64,000 nt of DNA from Vaginella massiliensis (GCF_900089075.1 NZ_LT593747.1:385238-449237), one strand, 5' to 3'; counted from the first letter of the stretch, positions 15,792 to 25,290 are shown. Made by a program: numbers and translations. The notes: generated by a model not told the origin, from the sequence alone.

Positions 15792-16871
15792 ATGGCAACA
15801 TTATTCGAAACTTTTGAAATCAATCCTCACCTCATTCTCAAAAACCGAATCGTTATTCCGCCGATGTGTCAATATTCGGCAAAAGATGGATTTGCCAACA
15901 ATTGGCATTTGGTTCATTTGGGAGCAAGGGCAGTGGGTGGTGCAGCTGCCATCATACAAGAAGCAACCGCGGTTTCTCCAGAGGGTCGAATTTCTTATGG
16001 TGATTTAGGTATTTGGAAAGACGAACATATTGCTGCATTGAAGCCGATTACCGAATTCCTCCGCAGCCAAAACTGTGTACCAGGCATTCAACTCGCTCAT
16101 GCAGGGCGCAAAGCCAGTACCGAAATTCCTTGGAAGGGCAGGAAACAGCTACGACCCGACGAAAAAAATGGATGGCAAACCGTGTCGTCTTCTTCCTTGG
16201 CATTTCAAGAAGGTGAAGTTCCGCCTTTGGCGCTCACCATTGCACAAATACAAGAAGTCATCAACGATTTTGCAGAAGCTACTCGCAGAGCGGTTTTGGC
16301 AGGATACGAAATCATCGAAATTCATGCTGCGCACGGTTACCTGATTCATCAATTTTTATCGCCGCTCATCAACCAGAGAGAAGATCCCTATGGCGGTTCG
16401 TTCGACAATCGAATTCGGCTGTTGCTCGAAATTGTAGATGCAGTAAAACAATATTTAACCACTCAATCGCTTTGGGTGAGGATTTCTGCTACCGATTGGG
16501 CTGAAGATGGTTGGGATTTGGAGCAGTCGATTGCGCTGTGCCACAAGTTGAAAGAAGCAGGCGTTGAAGTGATGGATATTTCGAGTGGAGGAGCAGTGGT
16601 ACATCAAGAAATAAAAGAAGAAAAAAATTATCAAGTACCTTTTGCTAAAAAAATCAAAGCACAAACTGGGATGATTACCGCAACGGTCGGATTGATTTTT
16701 GAGCCAGAACAAGCCGAAGAAATCATCAAAAACCAAGAAGCTGATCTTGTGATGATTGGTCGTGAATCGTTGCGAGATGCCGAATTTGCGTTGAATGCAG
16801 CCAAAAAATTGGGTGTCGATATCAATTGGCCGAATCAATACCTGCGAGCTAAAACCAATCGTTTTTTATGA
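15792..16871 (+). CDS. Old yellow enzyme family NADH:flavin oxidoreductase
   Basis: A 359-residue FMN enzyme of the YqjM/NamA-like branch, which reduces activated C=C bonds of enones, quinones and other electrophiles with NAD(P)H. Family signs: LKNRIVIPPMCQYSA near the N-terminus (the Cys of the YqjM branch), the GIQLAHAGRKAS loop, the substrate-binding HxxH in EIHAAHGYLIHQFLSP, then RDEDPYGG-like REDPYGGSFDNR, and the phosphate-binding end VMIGRESLRDA. I start at ATG 15792 (MATLFETF); the ATG at 15783 is also possible, while a TTG further up falls in the -7 element. The stop overlaps the next start (ATGA), so this is the first gene of a four-gene detoxification-type operon. Confidence 0.92.
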   Translation: MATLFETFEINPHLILKNRIVIPPMCQYSAKDGFANNWHLVHLGARAVGGAAAIIQEATAVSPEGRISYGDLGIWKDEHIAALKPITEFLRSQNCVPGIQLAHAGRKASTEIPWKGRKQLRPDEKNGWQTVSSSSLAFQEGEVPPLALTIAQIQEVINDFAEATRRAVLAGYEIIEIHAAHGYLIHQFLSPLINQREDPYGGSFDNRIRLLLEIVDAVKQYLTTQSLWVRISATDWAEDGWDLEQSIALCHKLKEAGVEVMDISSGGAVVHQEIKEEKNYQVPFAKKIKAQTGMITATVGLIFEPEQAEEIIKNQEADLVMIGRESLRDAEFALNAAKKLGVDINWPNQYLRAKTNRFL

Positions 16872-17257
16872 TGAAACTAAAAGCAATTCATCATCTGGCG
16901 ATTATCGTATCGGATTGGGAAAAAGCACTGCATTTTTACTGTGACCTTTTAGGTTTCAAGATTGTCCAAAAACATTTTCGTGCAGATCGCAATTCGTATA
17001 AAATCGACCTGAGTTTGAACGATCGCTACCTCATCGAGCTGTTTACATTCGACAATCCACCGGCGAGACTCACCCAACCCGAAGCGACTGGTTTGCGTCA
17101 TTTGGCATTTGAAGTAGAAGATATTATAAGTTATTATAACTATTTAAAAACCAATGGAGTAAAATTGGAAGAAATTCGGATCGATCCCTATACTGAAAAA
17201 CGTTTTTTCTTCGGTTTCGACCCCGATAATTTACCTTTAGAATTTTACGAATCTTAA
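16868..17257 (+). CDS. VOC family protein (glyoxalase-like, YaeR/GloA2 type)
   Basis: A 129-residue single-domain VOC metalloprotein. It begins AIHHLAIIVSDWEKALHFYC, with the first metal His, and continues with RYLIELFTF (Glu ligand) and GLRHLAFEVED (His ligand), ending with NLPLEFYES (Glu ligand). This spacing matches the YaeR/SMU1112c subgroup of unknown substrate rather than true glyoxalase I. It starts in a 4-base ATGA overlap with the old yellow enzyme gene and is followed after 3 bases by the MFS gene, so it shares their transcript. Together they suggest handling of a reactive carbonyl compound. Confidence 0.88.
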   Translation: MMKLKAIHHLAIIVSDWEKALHFYCDLLGFKIVQKHFRADRNSYKIDLSLNDRYLIELFTFDNPPARLTQPEATGLRHLAFEVEDIISYYNYLKTNGVKLEEIRIDPYTEKRFFFGFDPDNLPLEFYES

Positions 17258-17260
17258 AGT

Positions 17261-18418
17261 ATGAACAAAAGCATTTTGGCATTGGCCATCGGAGCCTTGG
17301 GTATCGGCATGACCGAATTTACCATGATGGGCGTTTTAGAAAATTTTGCAAACGATTTGGCGATATCCATTCCGCAGGCAGGGCATTTTATTTCGATTTA
17401 TGCATTGGGCGTTTTCATTGGTGCGCCTGTTTTGGTTATGTTGACATCGAAACATCCTCCCAAAAAAGTCTTGATGTTTTTCATGATGTTGTTCTTTGTT
17501 TTTAATTTGATGTTTACCATTGCGCCTAATTATATCAGCTTGTATATTGCCCGTTTTTTTTCGGGCTTACCACACGGCGCTTATTTTGGGGTCGGCACTG
17601 TGGTAGCAGCTTATCTGGCACCCAAAGGCAAAGAAGCTTCTTATATCTCATATATGTTTGCCGGACTCAGTTTTGCCAATCTTGCTGGTGTACCCTTGGG
17701 AACTTTTATTGCCCAATTATCCAGTTGGCGAATATCTTTCGGGCTGATTGCGCTCATTGGTCTTTTGGCTATCTTGGCTATCCATTTTTGGGTTCCGACC
17801 ATTGTGGTGGATAAAAACGTTTCGCTGAAATCTCAATTATCATTTTTCAAAACTTGGAAAGCTTGGACTTTGATTGTGATGATCTCCATTGGAACAGCAG
17901 GCCTGTTTGCTTGGATCAGTTATATCTCACCTTTGGTAACAAAAGTAGGCCGATTGCCCGAATCACAATTGCCAATCATCATGATTTTGGTCGGTTTGGG
18001 AATGTTCATCGGGAATCTTGTCGGTGGTAAATTATCAGACCGCATTTCGCCCAACAAGGCGGCTATTACGAGTTTTACTCTTATGTGCATCATTCTAATA
18101 ATCAATTACTTCATGGCTGGAATTGGTGTTATGAATTATGTCTTATCCTTTCTCACAGGACTCATTGCGTTTACGGTTGGCTCTCCAATCCAAATGATGT
18201 TGATCAACAATGCAAAAGGCGCCGAAACCCTCGCAGCATCTGCTGGACAAGCGAGTTTCAACCTCGGAAATGCCTTGGGAGCTTACCTCGGAGGTTTGCC
18301 TATCATTTTTGGGTATGGGTATCAATCGCCACTTGTGGTAGGAGCGATTATGGCGATAAGTGGAGCGTTAATAGCAGTGATTTTTTATAAACTAAATAAC
18401 AAAACAAATCATGTTTAA
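17261..18418 (+). CDS. MFS transporter, AraJ-like DHA1 family
   Basis: A 385-residue inner-membrane transporter with about 12 hydrophobic segments. The opening ALAIGALGIGMTEFTMMGVL is the helix-1 signature (GxxxFxxMG type) of the AraJ/YdhP/NepI branch of drug:H+ antiporters, and ARFFSGLPHGAYFGVG is the helix-4 motif C-like region. It probably exports a small molecule or toxic product. It lies 3 bases after the VOC gene and overlaps the aldo/keto reductase by 8 bases, so all are co-translated. Substrate unknown. Confidence 0.9.
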   Translation: MNKSILALAIGALGIGMTEFTMMGVLENFANDLAISIPQAGHFISIYALGVFIGAPVLVMLTSKHPPKKVLMFFMMLFFVFNLMFTIAPNYISLYIARFFSGLPHGAYFGVGTVVAAYLAPKGKEASYISYMFAGLSFANLAGVPLGTFIAQLSSWRISFGLIALIGLLAILAIHFWVPTIVVDKNVSLKSQLSFFKTWKAWTLIVMISIGTAGLFAWISYISPLVTKVGRLPESQLPIIMILVGLGMFIGNLVGGKLSDRISPNKAAITSFTLMCIILIINYFMAGIGVMNYVLSFLTGLIAFTVGSPIQMMLINNAKGAETLAASAGQASFNLGNALGAYLGGLPIIFGYGYQSPLVVGAIMAISGALIAVIFYKLNNKTNHV

Positions 18419-19370
18419 GAAAAAAATAGGAGAGACCAATCTCACAACAGCACCCATAATCTTCGGCGGAAATGTGTTCGGCTGGACTTTAGACGAGAAA
18501 CAATCATTTGCAATACTCGATGAGTTTTTTGCGTTAGGATTTAATGCAATCGATACGGCAAACAATTACTCGTATTGGGTAGAAGGAAATGCAGGGACAG
18601 AATCTGAGGCGATTATTGGAAAATGGTTGAAAACGAGAGGAAATCGTGAGCAACTTGTGCTGGCAACAAAAGTTGGAGGACGAAATCTTATCCAAGACAA
18701 ACCCAACACCACGAAAGAGCACATCGTCAAAGAGATAGAAGATTCTTTGAGACGACTTCAGACCGATTATATCGACTTGTATCAGACGCACTACGACGAT
18801 GAAAACACAGCTGTAGAAGAAACATTATCGGCTTATGATCATTTGATAAAAGAAGGCAAAGTTCGTTACATTGGAGCTTCGAATATCACAGCCGTTCGAT
18901 TGCAAGAGAGTTTGGACAAATCAGAAAAATTCAATCTGCCACGCTACAACACTTTACAACCAGAATACAACCTTTACGACCACGAAAAATTTGAAGAATT
19001 TCTGCTTCCAGTGTGTGAAAATCATAACATTGCAGTGATTCCTTATTATTCTTTGGCAAGTGGATTTTTGACTGGTAAATATGCCAGTGAAGAAGATTTA
19101 AATAAGAGTGTTCGAGGAAAAGACATCAAGAAATACCTTACACCCAAAGGTAAAGAGATTTTAGAAGCCTTGCATTTGATGAGCGAAAAACATCAGGTAT
19201 CCAATGCTGCAATTGCACTAAATTGGTTGATGAACCAAAAAATGGTGGTTGCTCCCATAGCTTCGGCTACAAAAAGCAGTCACTTGCAAAGTTTTGTAGA
19301 GGCAACAAAGATACAATTATCGAATGAAGATTTGATGTTGCTTACCAATGCTGCCTCACATCATCGTTGA
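18411..19370 (+). CDS. Aldo/keto reductase
   Basis: A 319-residue NADPH-dependent aldo/keto reductase, a TIM-barrel enzyme. The catalytic tetrad is visible: Asp in NAIDTANNYS, Tyr in the same segment, Lys in LVLATKVGG and His in DLYQTHYDDE. The cofactor region is IPYYSLASGFLTGKY and the C-terminal VAPIASATKSSHLQSF. It most resembles the general YghZ/Tas/aryl-alcohol branch. As last gene of the operon it would complete reduction of carbonyls together with the old yellow enzyme. About 120 bases follow before brnQ. Confidence 0.92.
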   Translation: MFKKKIGETNLTTAPIIFGGNVFGWTLDEKQSFAILDEFFALGFNAIDTANNYSYWVEGNAGTESEAIIGKWLKTRGNREQLVLATKVGGRNLIQDKPNTTKEHIVKEIEDSLRRLQTDYIDLYQTHYDDENTAVEETLSAYDHLIKEGKVRYIGASNITAVRLQESLDKSEKFNLPRYNTLQPEYNLYDHEKFEEFLLPVCENHNIAVIPYYSLASGFLTGKYASEEDLNKSVRGKDIKKYLTPKGKEILEALHLMSEKHQVSNAAIALNWLMNQKMVVAPIASATKSSHLQSFVEATKIQLSNEDLMLLTNAASHHR

Positions 19371-19491
19371 TATTTTAGGTATAATGAGGTAGGATTTGAA
19401 GTTTTGTATAAAAAACTCAGAATTTCTCTCCTTTTATATATTGCAGATTAAATAAAATTATTGCATTTTTAGACACAATTAATGCACATAT

Positions 19492-20796
19492 ATGAAAAAA
19501 AATAAACTACTTCCTATGTTCACCTTAGGCTTTGCGCTTTTTGCAATGTTTTTTGGAGCTGGGAATTTAATTTTACCACCTTTCATCGGGTTGGAAGCAG
19601 GCAGTTTTTGGGTTTACGCCATTATAGGTTTTGGAATTACAGGTATTTTAGGACCGTTTTTAGGGTTGTTGTCCATCATCAAAACAGGTGAGTCGTTTAC
19701 AGATTTAGGAAACAAGGTTCATCCTTATTTTTCGATAATTTTAGGCTCGGCCATCATGTTGTGTATTGGGCCTTTGATTGCTGTACCCCGCACAGGTTCA
19801 CTCACTTACGAAATGGCATTGTTGAAGTTTTTTCCTACGATGAAACCTTTCATAGGTTCGTCTATTTTTTTCACAATCACGCTTTTGTTGTGTTTGTCGA
19901 AATCCAAAGTTGTAGACATCATCGGCAATGTTCTCACACCAGTATTGCTCGTAATTTTAGGCTATCTCATTATCACTGGCATTCTCAATCCGCCCAATAC
20001 TCAACTTCATTCCAATGCAGATGCAAACGCTATTTTTACTTTTAGTTTTATAGAAGGCTATCAAACGTTGGATGTGTTGGCTTCTGTGATTTTTGCCGGA
20101 ATCATCATTGCTGCCATCAAATCCAAAGGCTTCGAAACGCCCAAAGAACGCACGACAACAGCCCTATACGCAGGCATTATTGCCATTGTTTCACTTTTCT
20201 TTGTATACGGTGGTCTGATCTATTTAGGGGCAACTTCTGGCTACGAAAGCGAAGAAATTTCTAGACCGGTATTGCTCAACCATATAGCGCATACCCTATT
20301 GGGGAGTTCTTCGTCTTTTTTGCTTTCGATTTGTATTGCCTTGGCGTGTCTTACCACTGCAATTGCTCTTACTGGCGCTGTTGCTGGATTTTTCGAACAG
20401 ATCACGAAAGGTAAAATTCCGTATAAAGTTGGGGTTTTTGGCTGCACAATTTTGGCTTTTGTTTTATCGATACAATCGGTTGACGAGATTATTGCTTTTG
20501 CGGTTCCGATTTTATTATTCGTTTATCCCATCATTTTCATCCTTATTCTCATCGAGGTTTTTGTAGGAAAGTTTATCAGAACCAAAGCGCCTTATTTTGC
20601 TGCAATCTTGGTCACGACGCTTATTACAACTTTAGGTTTATTAGAAAATGTAGGCTTGTCTAACGAATTTTTCATCCGTCTGAGAAATGCTTTACCATTA
20701 CGAAAATACGAGCTCGAATGGTTGATTCCTTCTGCTGTGACTTTGATTATTTTTATGATGTTAGAAAGGTTGAAATCAAAAAAAATAAAGCATTAA
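19492..20796 (+). CDS. brnQ: Branched-chain amino acid transporter BrnQ
   Basis: A 434-residue LIVCS-family sodium- or proton-coupled importer of leucine, isoleucine and valine. The family opening is clear: LGFALFAMFFGAGNLILPPF, followed by GVxxTGxxGPxLGL-type helix 2 and PRTGSLTYEMA. About 12 membrane segments run to the C-terminal basic tail KKIKH. It stands alone: about 120 bases separate it from the aldo/keto reductase gene and 97 from hemW. No clear promoter motif is seen in front of it. Confidence 0.95.
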   Translation: MKKNKLLPMFTLGFALFAMFFGAGNLILPPFIGLEAGSFWVYAIIGFGITGILGPFLGLLSIIKTGESFTDLGNKVHPYFSIILGSAIMLCIGPLIAVPRTGSLTYEMALLKFFPTMKPFIGSSIFFTITLLLCLSKSKVVDIIGNVLTPVLLVILGYLIITGILNPPNTQLHSNADANAIFTFSFIEGYQTLDVLASVIFAGIIIAAIKSKGFETPKERTTTALYAGIIAIVSLFFVYGGLIYLGATSGYESEEISRPVLLNHIAHTLLGSSSSFLLSICIALACLTTAIALTGAVAGFFEQITKGKIPYKVGVFGCTILAFVLSIQSVDEIIAFAVPILLFVYPIIFILILIEVFVGKFIRTKAPYFAAILVTTLITTLGLLENVGLSNEFFIRLRNALPLRKYELEWLIPSAVTLIIFMMLERLKSKKIKH

Positions 20797-20845
20797 ATTA
20801 AAAAAAAACTGTCAACTTCGAAAGTGATATTTTATTTTTTAAAAA

Positions 20846-20876
20846 TTGGTTGATGAAGCTTTAGCTTCTAATTTTG
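20846..20876 (+). promoter_or_regulatory. hemW promoter
   Basis: TAATTTTG at 20869-20876 with TTG at 20846-20848 and a 20-base spacer. Transcription would start about 12 bases before the TTG start codon of hemW. Confidence 0.6.
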
Positions 20877-20893
20877 CAGATTAAAATCTAATT

Positions 20894-22018
20894 TTGAGCG
20901 GACTATATTTTCATATTCCTTTTTGTAAGCAGCGGTGTTCTTACTGCGATTTTCATTTTTCGACCAATCGAAAATATCAAAATCAAATGATCGATGCCAT
21001 TTGCAAAGAAATTGTTTTGCGAAAAGCCGAGATTTCATCGCCAATCGAAACCATCTATTTTGGTGGCGGAACGCCAAGTTTGCTCACACAAGCGCAGCTT
21101 CAATCCATTTTCGAAGTGTTGCAAAACGAATTTGACCTTTCACCATTGCAAGAAGTCACGCTGGAAGCCAATCCAGACGATTTGCATACCGCATTCATCC
21201 GTCAGCTCAAAAATTCACCAATCAACCGCTTTAGTATCGGAATTCAATCTTTTTTTGACGAAGATTTAGCGTACATGAATCGAGCTCACAAAGCAAACGA
21301 AGCGCTGAATGCAATAAAAAAAGTGCAAGACGCAGGGTTCGAAAACATTACCATCGATCTCATTTATGGTGCGCCAACGACAACCGATGAGATGTGGCAG
21401 CAAAATCTAGACTTCGCCATTGACTTAGGGATTCCACATATTTCTTCGTATGCGCTTACGGTTGAGCCGAAGACGGCGTTAGAATATCGAATCCGAAACA
21501 GATTGAGTTTGGCAATCGATGAAGAGCAACAAAACCGACAATTCTCGATGCTGCAGAAAACACTGAAAGAAAATGCGTATGAACATTACGAAATTTCAAA
21601 CTTTGCCAAAGCTGGATTCCAAGCCTTGCACAATGGCAATTATTGGAAAGGAAAACCTTATTTTGGGTTTGGACCTTCGGCTCATAGTTTTGATGGTAAA
21701 TGTAGAAAATGGAATATTGCAAATAACGCCAAGTATATGAAAACTATTGCAACAGAATCTTTGCCTAATAAAGTTGAACTGCTGAGTGAAGTAGAACGGT
21801 ATAATGAATACATTATGATATCATTAAGAACCAATAGAGGGATAGATGAAGATTTTGTGTATGCTAATTTTCCAGCTTATATTGTAGAAGAATACAATAA
21901 AGAAAAAACTAAATTGTTGAACGAAAAAATAATTGTTCAGCAAGCTCAATTTGTAAGAATTCTGGAAGAAAATAGATTTTACACCGACGGAATAGCGGCG
22001 AGCTTATTTTACGTTTAA
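20894..22018 (+). CDS. hemW: Radical SAM haem chaperone HemW
   Basis: HemW, formerly called coproporphyrinogen III oxidase-like, is a radical SAM protein that binds and transfers haem. The motif CKQRCSYCDFHF (CxxxCxxC) lies at residues 10-16, directly after the typical LYFHIPF opening. Further family segments are YFGGGTPSLL, LEANPDDL, RFSIGIQSF and YEISNFAK, then HNGNYWKGKPYFGFGPSAHS. The length (374) is normal. Start choice: no ATG exists before the iron-sulfur motif, and the TTG at 20894 gives exactly the family N-terminus, so a TTG start is very likely. murI follows 21 bases later. Confidence 0.93.
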   Translation: MSGLYFHIPFCKQRCSYCDFHFSTNRKYQNQMIDAICKEIVLRKAEISSPIETIYFGGGTPSLLTQAQLQSIFEVLQNEFDLSPLQEVTLEANPDDLHTAFIRQLKNSPINRFSIGIQSFFDEDLAYMNRAHKANEALNAIKKVQDAGFENITIDLIYGAPTTTDEMWQQNLDFAIDLGIPHISSYALTVEPKTALEYRIRNRLSLAIDEEQQNRQFSMLQKTLKENAYEHYEISNFAKAGFQALHNGNYWKGKPYFGFGPSAHSFDGKCRKWNIANNAKYMKTIATESLPNKVELLSEVERYNEYIMISLRTNRGIDEDFVYANFPAYIVEEYNKEKTKLLNEKIIVQQAQFVRILEENRFYTDGIAASLFYV

Positions 22019-22026
22019 AAATTGTT

Positions 22027-22034
22027 TATTTTTG
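22027..22034 (+). promoter_or_regulatory. Possible murI -7 element
   Basis: TATTTTTG fits TAnnTTTG and ends only 5 bases before the murI ATG, so a transcript from it would be almost leaderless. Read-through from hemW is the alternative. Confidence 0.35.
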
Positions 22035-22039
22035 TACCC

Positions 22040-22858
22040 ATGTATGATAATCGCCCCATTGGTGTTTTTGATTCTGGAGTTGGCGGATTGAATTTTGCCA
22101 AAGAAATAAAACGTCTTTTACCGCAAGAAAGTTTAATCTATTTCGGAGATACGAAGCATTTACCGTACGGTGAAAAATCTCCTAATACCATAAAAAATTA
22201 TGTCAAAAGAATTACCGCATTTCTGAAAAAAGAGAATTGTAAAGCAATCTTAATAGCTTGTAATTCTGCGACAGCCAATGCGTTAGACGAGATCAAAGAA
22301 GTGGCAGGTGACGATATTTTAGTGGTCGATGTAATCAAACCGGTAGCAGAAAAAGTGGCCTTCGAATTGAGAAGTAAAATCGGGGTGATTGCGACCAAAG
22401 CGACTGTAGGATCTAACTTTTACAAAAAATCGATTCGCAAATACAACAAACACATCCAGGTCGTAGAATTCGCAACCCCATTGCTGGTTCCGGTAATCGA
22501 AGAAGGATTTTGCAATACCCCAATTTCGAGGTCTATTCTCGAAGCTTATCTGAAAAATAAAAAACTCGAAGGTATCGATTCGTTGATTTTGGGTTGTACA
22601 CATTATCCGTTGTTGGAGAAAGAGATAGAACAAGTATTTGAAGGGAAAGTTCAAATCATCGATTCGCCGCTGATCGTGGTGAATTATCTTTATCACCAGT
22701 TGCAACAGCGACAATTATTAGCACAAAACGAAGCGCCTACTTACGCCTTTTATTTATCAGATTATACCGAAAACTTCAATAGAATTTCGAAACGCTTTTT
22801 TGGAAATAAAATAGCGTTGATCGAGAAAAATTTAGACAACATTTTGGAAGCTTTATAA
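22040..22858 (+). CDS. murI: Glutamate racemase MurI
   Basis: Converts L- to D-glutamate for peptidoglycan. The two catalytic cysteines are in ILIACNSATAN (about residue 70) and LILGCTHYPLL (about 183), and the N-terminal substrate loop is IGVFDSGVGGLNF. Length 272 is normal. The ATG at 22040 (MYDNRPIG) is chosen over a TTG six codons upstream because family proteins begin just before PIGVFDSG. It follows hemW closely and is followed by about 70 bases with a fresh promoter for rocD. Confidence 0.95.
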   Translation: MYDNRPIGVFDSGVGGLNFAKEIKRLLPQESLIYFGDTKHLPYGEKSPNTIKNYVKRITAFLKKENCKAILIACNSATANALDEIKEVAGDDILVVDVIKPVAEKVAFELRSKIGVIATKATVGSNFYKKSIRKYNKHIQVVEFATPLLVPVIEEGFCNTPISRSILEAYLKNKKLEGIDSLILGCTHYPLLEKEIEQVFEGKVQIIDSPLIVVNYLYHQLQQRQLLAQNEAPTYAFYLSDYTENFNRISKRFFGNKIALIEKNLDNILEAL

Positions 22859-22897
22859 ATAATATTACTTTTTTTTTTAAATCGACGATTGTATTTG

Positions 22898-22905
22898 TAT
22901 TTTTG
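22898..22905 (+). promoter_or_regulatory. rocD -7 element
   Basis: TATTTTTG fits TAnnTTTG and lies 26 bases before the rocD ATG. A second, imperfect TGTATTTG is directly in front. No -33 TTG is evident. Confidence 0.45.
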
Positions 22906-22931
22906 AAACCAAAACATTTTATACACATCAA

Positions 22932-24167
22932 ATGAATACATTTACCTCTCAAGAACTGATTGATTTAGAAGAAAAATACGGTGCTCATAATTACCATCCG
23001 ATTCCGGTAGTTTTGGATAAAGGAAAAGAGGCTAAAGTTTGGGATATCGAAGGTAAAGAATATTTTGATTTTTTATCGGCTTATTCAGCTGTCAATCAAG
23101 GGCATTGCCATCCAAGGATTGTCAATAAAGCAAAAGAGCAATTAGAAAAATTGACCTTAACCTCTCGTGCTTTTTATAACTCAGAATTAGGAAAATACGA
23201 ACAATACGTTACGCAATTATTCGGTTTCGACAAACTATTGCCTATGAACTCTGGAGCAGAAGCGGTAGAAACTGCCCTAAAGATTGCTCGAAAATGGGGA
23301 TACGAAGTAAAACAAATTCCGAATGACGAAGCCATAATTGTAGTCTGCGACGGCAATTTTCATGGTAGAACAACCACCATTATTTCGTTTTCTAATGATG
23401 AAGAAGCGAGAAAAAACTTCAACCCTTATACCAAAGGATTTATTTCGGTAGAATACGGTAACCATGATGCTTTGGCAGAAGTATTTGCTACGCATGGTGA
23501 CAAAATTTGTGGATTTTTGGTAGAACCAATTCAAGGAGAAGCAGGTGTTTATGTGCCACCAGCAGGATACCTCAAGGCATGCGAAACCCTTTGTAAAGAG
23601 CATAATGTCTTGTTTATTGCAGACGAAATCCAAACGGGAATTGCGCGTACAGGTAAAATGCTTGCTATTGATTATGAAGAAGTAGAAGCATCGATGTTGA
23701 TTCTAGGGAAAGCCTTGTCGGGTGGCGTATATCCTGTATCGGCAGTATTGGCAAATGATGACGTAATGAATGTAATAAAACCAGGGCAACACGGATCGAC
23801 CTACGGCGGAAATCCATTGGCTTGTGCCATTGCGCAAGAAGCATTGCAAGTAGTACTTGATGAAAATTTAGCAGAAAAAGCATTCGAATTGGGGAATTTC
23901 TTTCGAGATGAGATGCAAAAAATGGTTGACGAGTTTGCGTTATTCAAAGCCATTAGAGGAAAAGGATTACTCAATGCCTTGTTGATAAACGATACTCCAG
24001 AAAGTGAAACTGCATGGAATTTCTGTGTAGCATTAGCCAAAAATGGTTTGTTGGCAAAACCAACACATGGCAATATCATTCGTTTTGCACCACCGTTGGT
24101 CATTACAAAAGATCAACTAATCGAGTGTATTGAAATCATCAGAAAGACAGCTCAAAATTTTAAATAA
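22932..24167 (+). CDS. rocD: Ornithine aminotransferase
   Basis: A 411-residue PLP enzyme of the class III aminotransferases that converts ornithine and 2-oxoglutarate to glutamate semialdehyde and glutamate. Signs: GAHNYHPIPVVL and SAYSAVNQGHCHP at the N-terminus (typical of ornithine aminotransferase rather than acetylornithine aminotransferase), MNSGAEAVETALK, the Asp of IADEIQTGIARTGK, the Schiff-base Lys in LILGKALSGGVYPVSAV, and HGSTYGGNPLACAIA. Full length. It appears to be monocistronic, with about 90 bases before the next gene. Confidence 0.96.
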   Translation: MNTFTSQELIDLEEKYGAHNYHPIPVVLDKGKEAKVWDIEGKEYFDFLSAYSAVNQGHCHPRIVNKAKEQLEKLTLTSRAFYNSELGKYEQYVTQLFGFDKLLPMNSGAEAVETALKIARKWGYEVKQIPNDEAIIVVCDGNFHGRTTTIISFSNDEEARKNFNPYTKGFISVEYGNHDALAEVFATHGDKICGFLVEPIQGEAGVYVPPAGYLKACETLCKEHNVLFIADEIQTGIARTGKMLAIDYEEVEASMLILGKALSGGVYPVSAVLANDDVMNVIKPGQHGSTYGGNPLACAIAQEALQVVLDENLAEKAFELGNFFRDEMQKMVDEFALFKAIRGKGLLNALLINDTPESETAWNFCVALAKNGLLAKPTHGNIIRFAPPLVITKDQLIECIEIIRKTAQNFK

Positions 24168-24257
24168 TAGAAACTCAATAAATTAAGGTACAAAATTTGC
24201 ACTGGTCCTAGTCATGAAAATTTTTATGAACGATAACTATCTAAAAAAACAAGAAAT

Positions 24258-25220
24258 ATGAAAAAATATATTACACTTTTCAGTTTAGTATTCCTATTTG
24301 TTTTTGTAATAGATGGTCATGCTCAAACTCCTACAAATCTTGCTCAGTCACATCAAATTCAGAAAAATGTAGATAATCTAATTACGCTCGATGGTAATTG
24401 GGTTATCAAAAAGGAGAAAAATACGTTCTATGTTTACGGGAGTTCCATTACCAATCATAGTCTAAAACCTTCATCATACCTCAAATTAACTCTTTATTTG
24501 CTATCGGAAGAAGAGTTGAACAATTCCAATTTCGGTAAAAAAAATAAGATTGGAGATTTGAATGTGGGGAGAATAGGTGGTAATGGATCAAAAATTCAGA
24601 ATGTCTATATTCAGTTTGAGGAGAATCTTTTAAAAAAGTTTGAGAGTGGAACGTATTATCCTGTCCTAAAATTGAATAGTAATTTAGCAGACATTAAGAT
24701 ATTGAATGCCATAGATTTGAATGATGGTAAAATTGAAGAGAAAAAAATGTTAGCAACAACACATCCTTCTGACAGAGTAAATGAAACAACTGCAACTCAA
24801 GAAATCAACAAAGTTGAGTTTGCGCCAATAGAATATAGACCGTTTTACCTGACCGTTGTTAAATTGGAAGGACAATTGCAACTGAATATCGATTATAAAA
24901 ATTTTATGGTAAATTTAGGTGGTGAAGAAGCTCTCTTAAAAAATATCTCATCATCATCTTCAAAACCTATACGTTTGAGACTGTCTTTAGTCGAGAATTA
25001 TTTACCAGGTGTAGCTGCAAAAGGCTACAATGTGGCCGAATTTGAAGTGGACCCTTTAGAAGCTGGAACGGCTCTGACTAATTTTACCTTTAAATCGAGC
25101 CTTCAGAATCTAGTTCCAAAAGGTTCTTACAACCCAATTATTCAGGTCGTAGAAAAAGAAAATAATCATTATATTTTTAACTCAATCTATATTTTTGACA
25201 AAAAACTTGAAATAAACTAA
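24258..25220 (+). CDS. Secreted protein of unknown function, two repeats
   Basis: A 320-residue protein with a Sec signal peptide (MKKYITLFSLVFLFVFVIDG, cleavage likely after HAQ). I do not recognise the family. The mature part seems to hold two copies of a beta-rich unit: about 55-150 (NHSLKPSSYLKLTLYLLSEE up to GTYYPVLKLN) and about 210-320 (SSSSKPIRLRLSLVEN up to KGSYNPIIQVVEKEN), each with a KP..LxLxLxL segment and a final G(S/T)Y.P strand. A third, decayed copy lies downstream at 25291-25593. It may be a surface or periplasmic binding protein. Its neighbours give no pathway clue. Confidence 0.75.
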   Translation: MKKYITLFSLVFLFVFVIDGHAQTPTNLAQSHQIQKNVDNLITLDGNWVIKKEKNTFYVYGSSITNHSLKPSSYLKLTLYLLSEEELNNSNFGKKNKIGDLNVGRIGGNGSKIQNVYIQFEENLLKKFESGTYYPVLKLNSNLADIKILNAIDLNDGKIEEKKMLATTHPSDRVNETTATQEINKVEFAPIEYRPFYLTVVKLEGQLQLNIDYKNFMVNLGGEEALLKNISSSSSKPIRLRLSLVENYLPGVAAKGYNVAEFEVDPLEAGTALTNFTFKSSLQNLVPKGSYNPIIQVVEKENNHYIFNSIYIFDKKLEIN

Positions 25221-25290
25221 TTGAAAACAAAAAATAAACTTAAACCTAGGTGATTTTGTAAAAAGTATTATTTATTTTATTAATGAGTAA

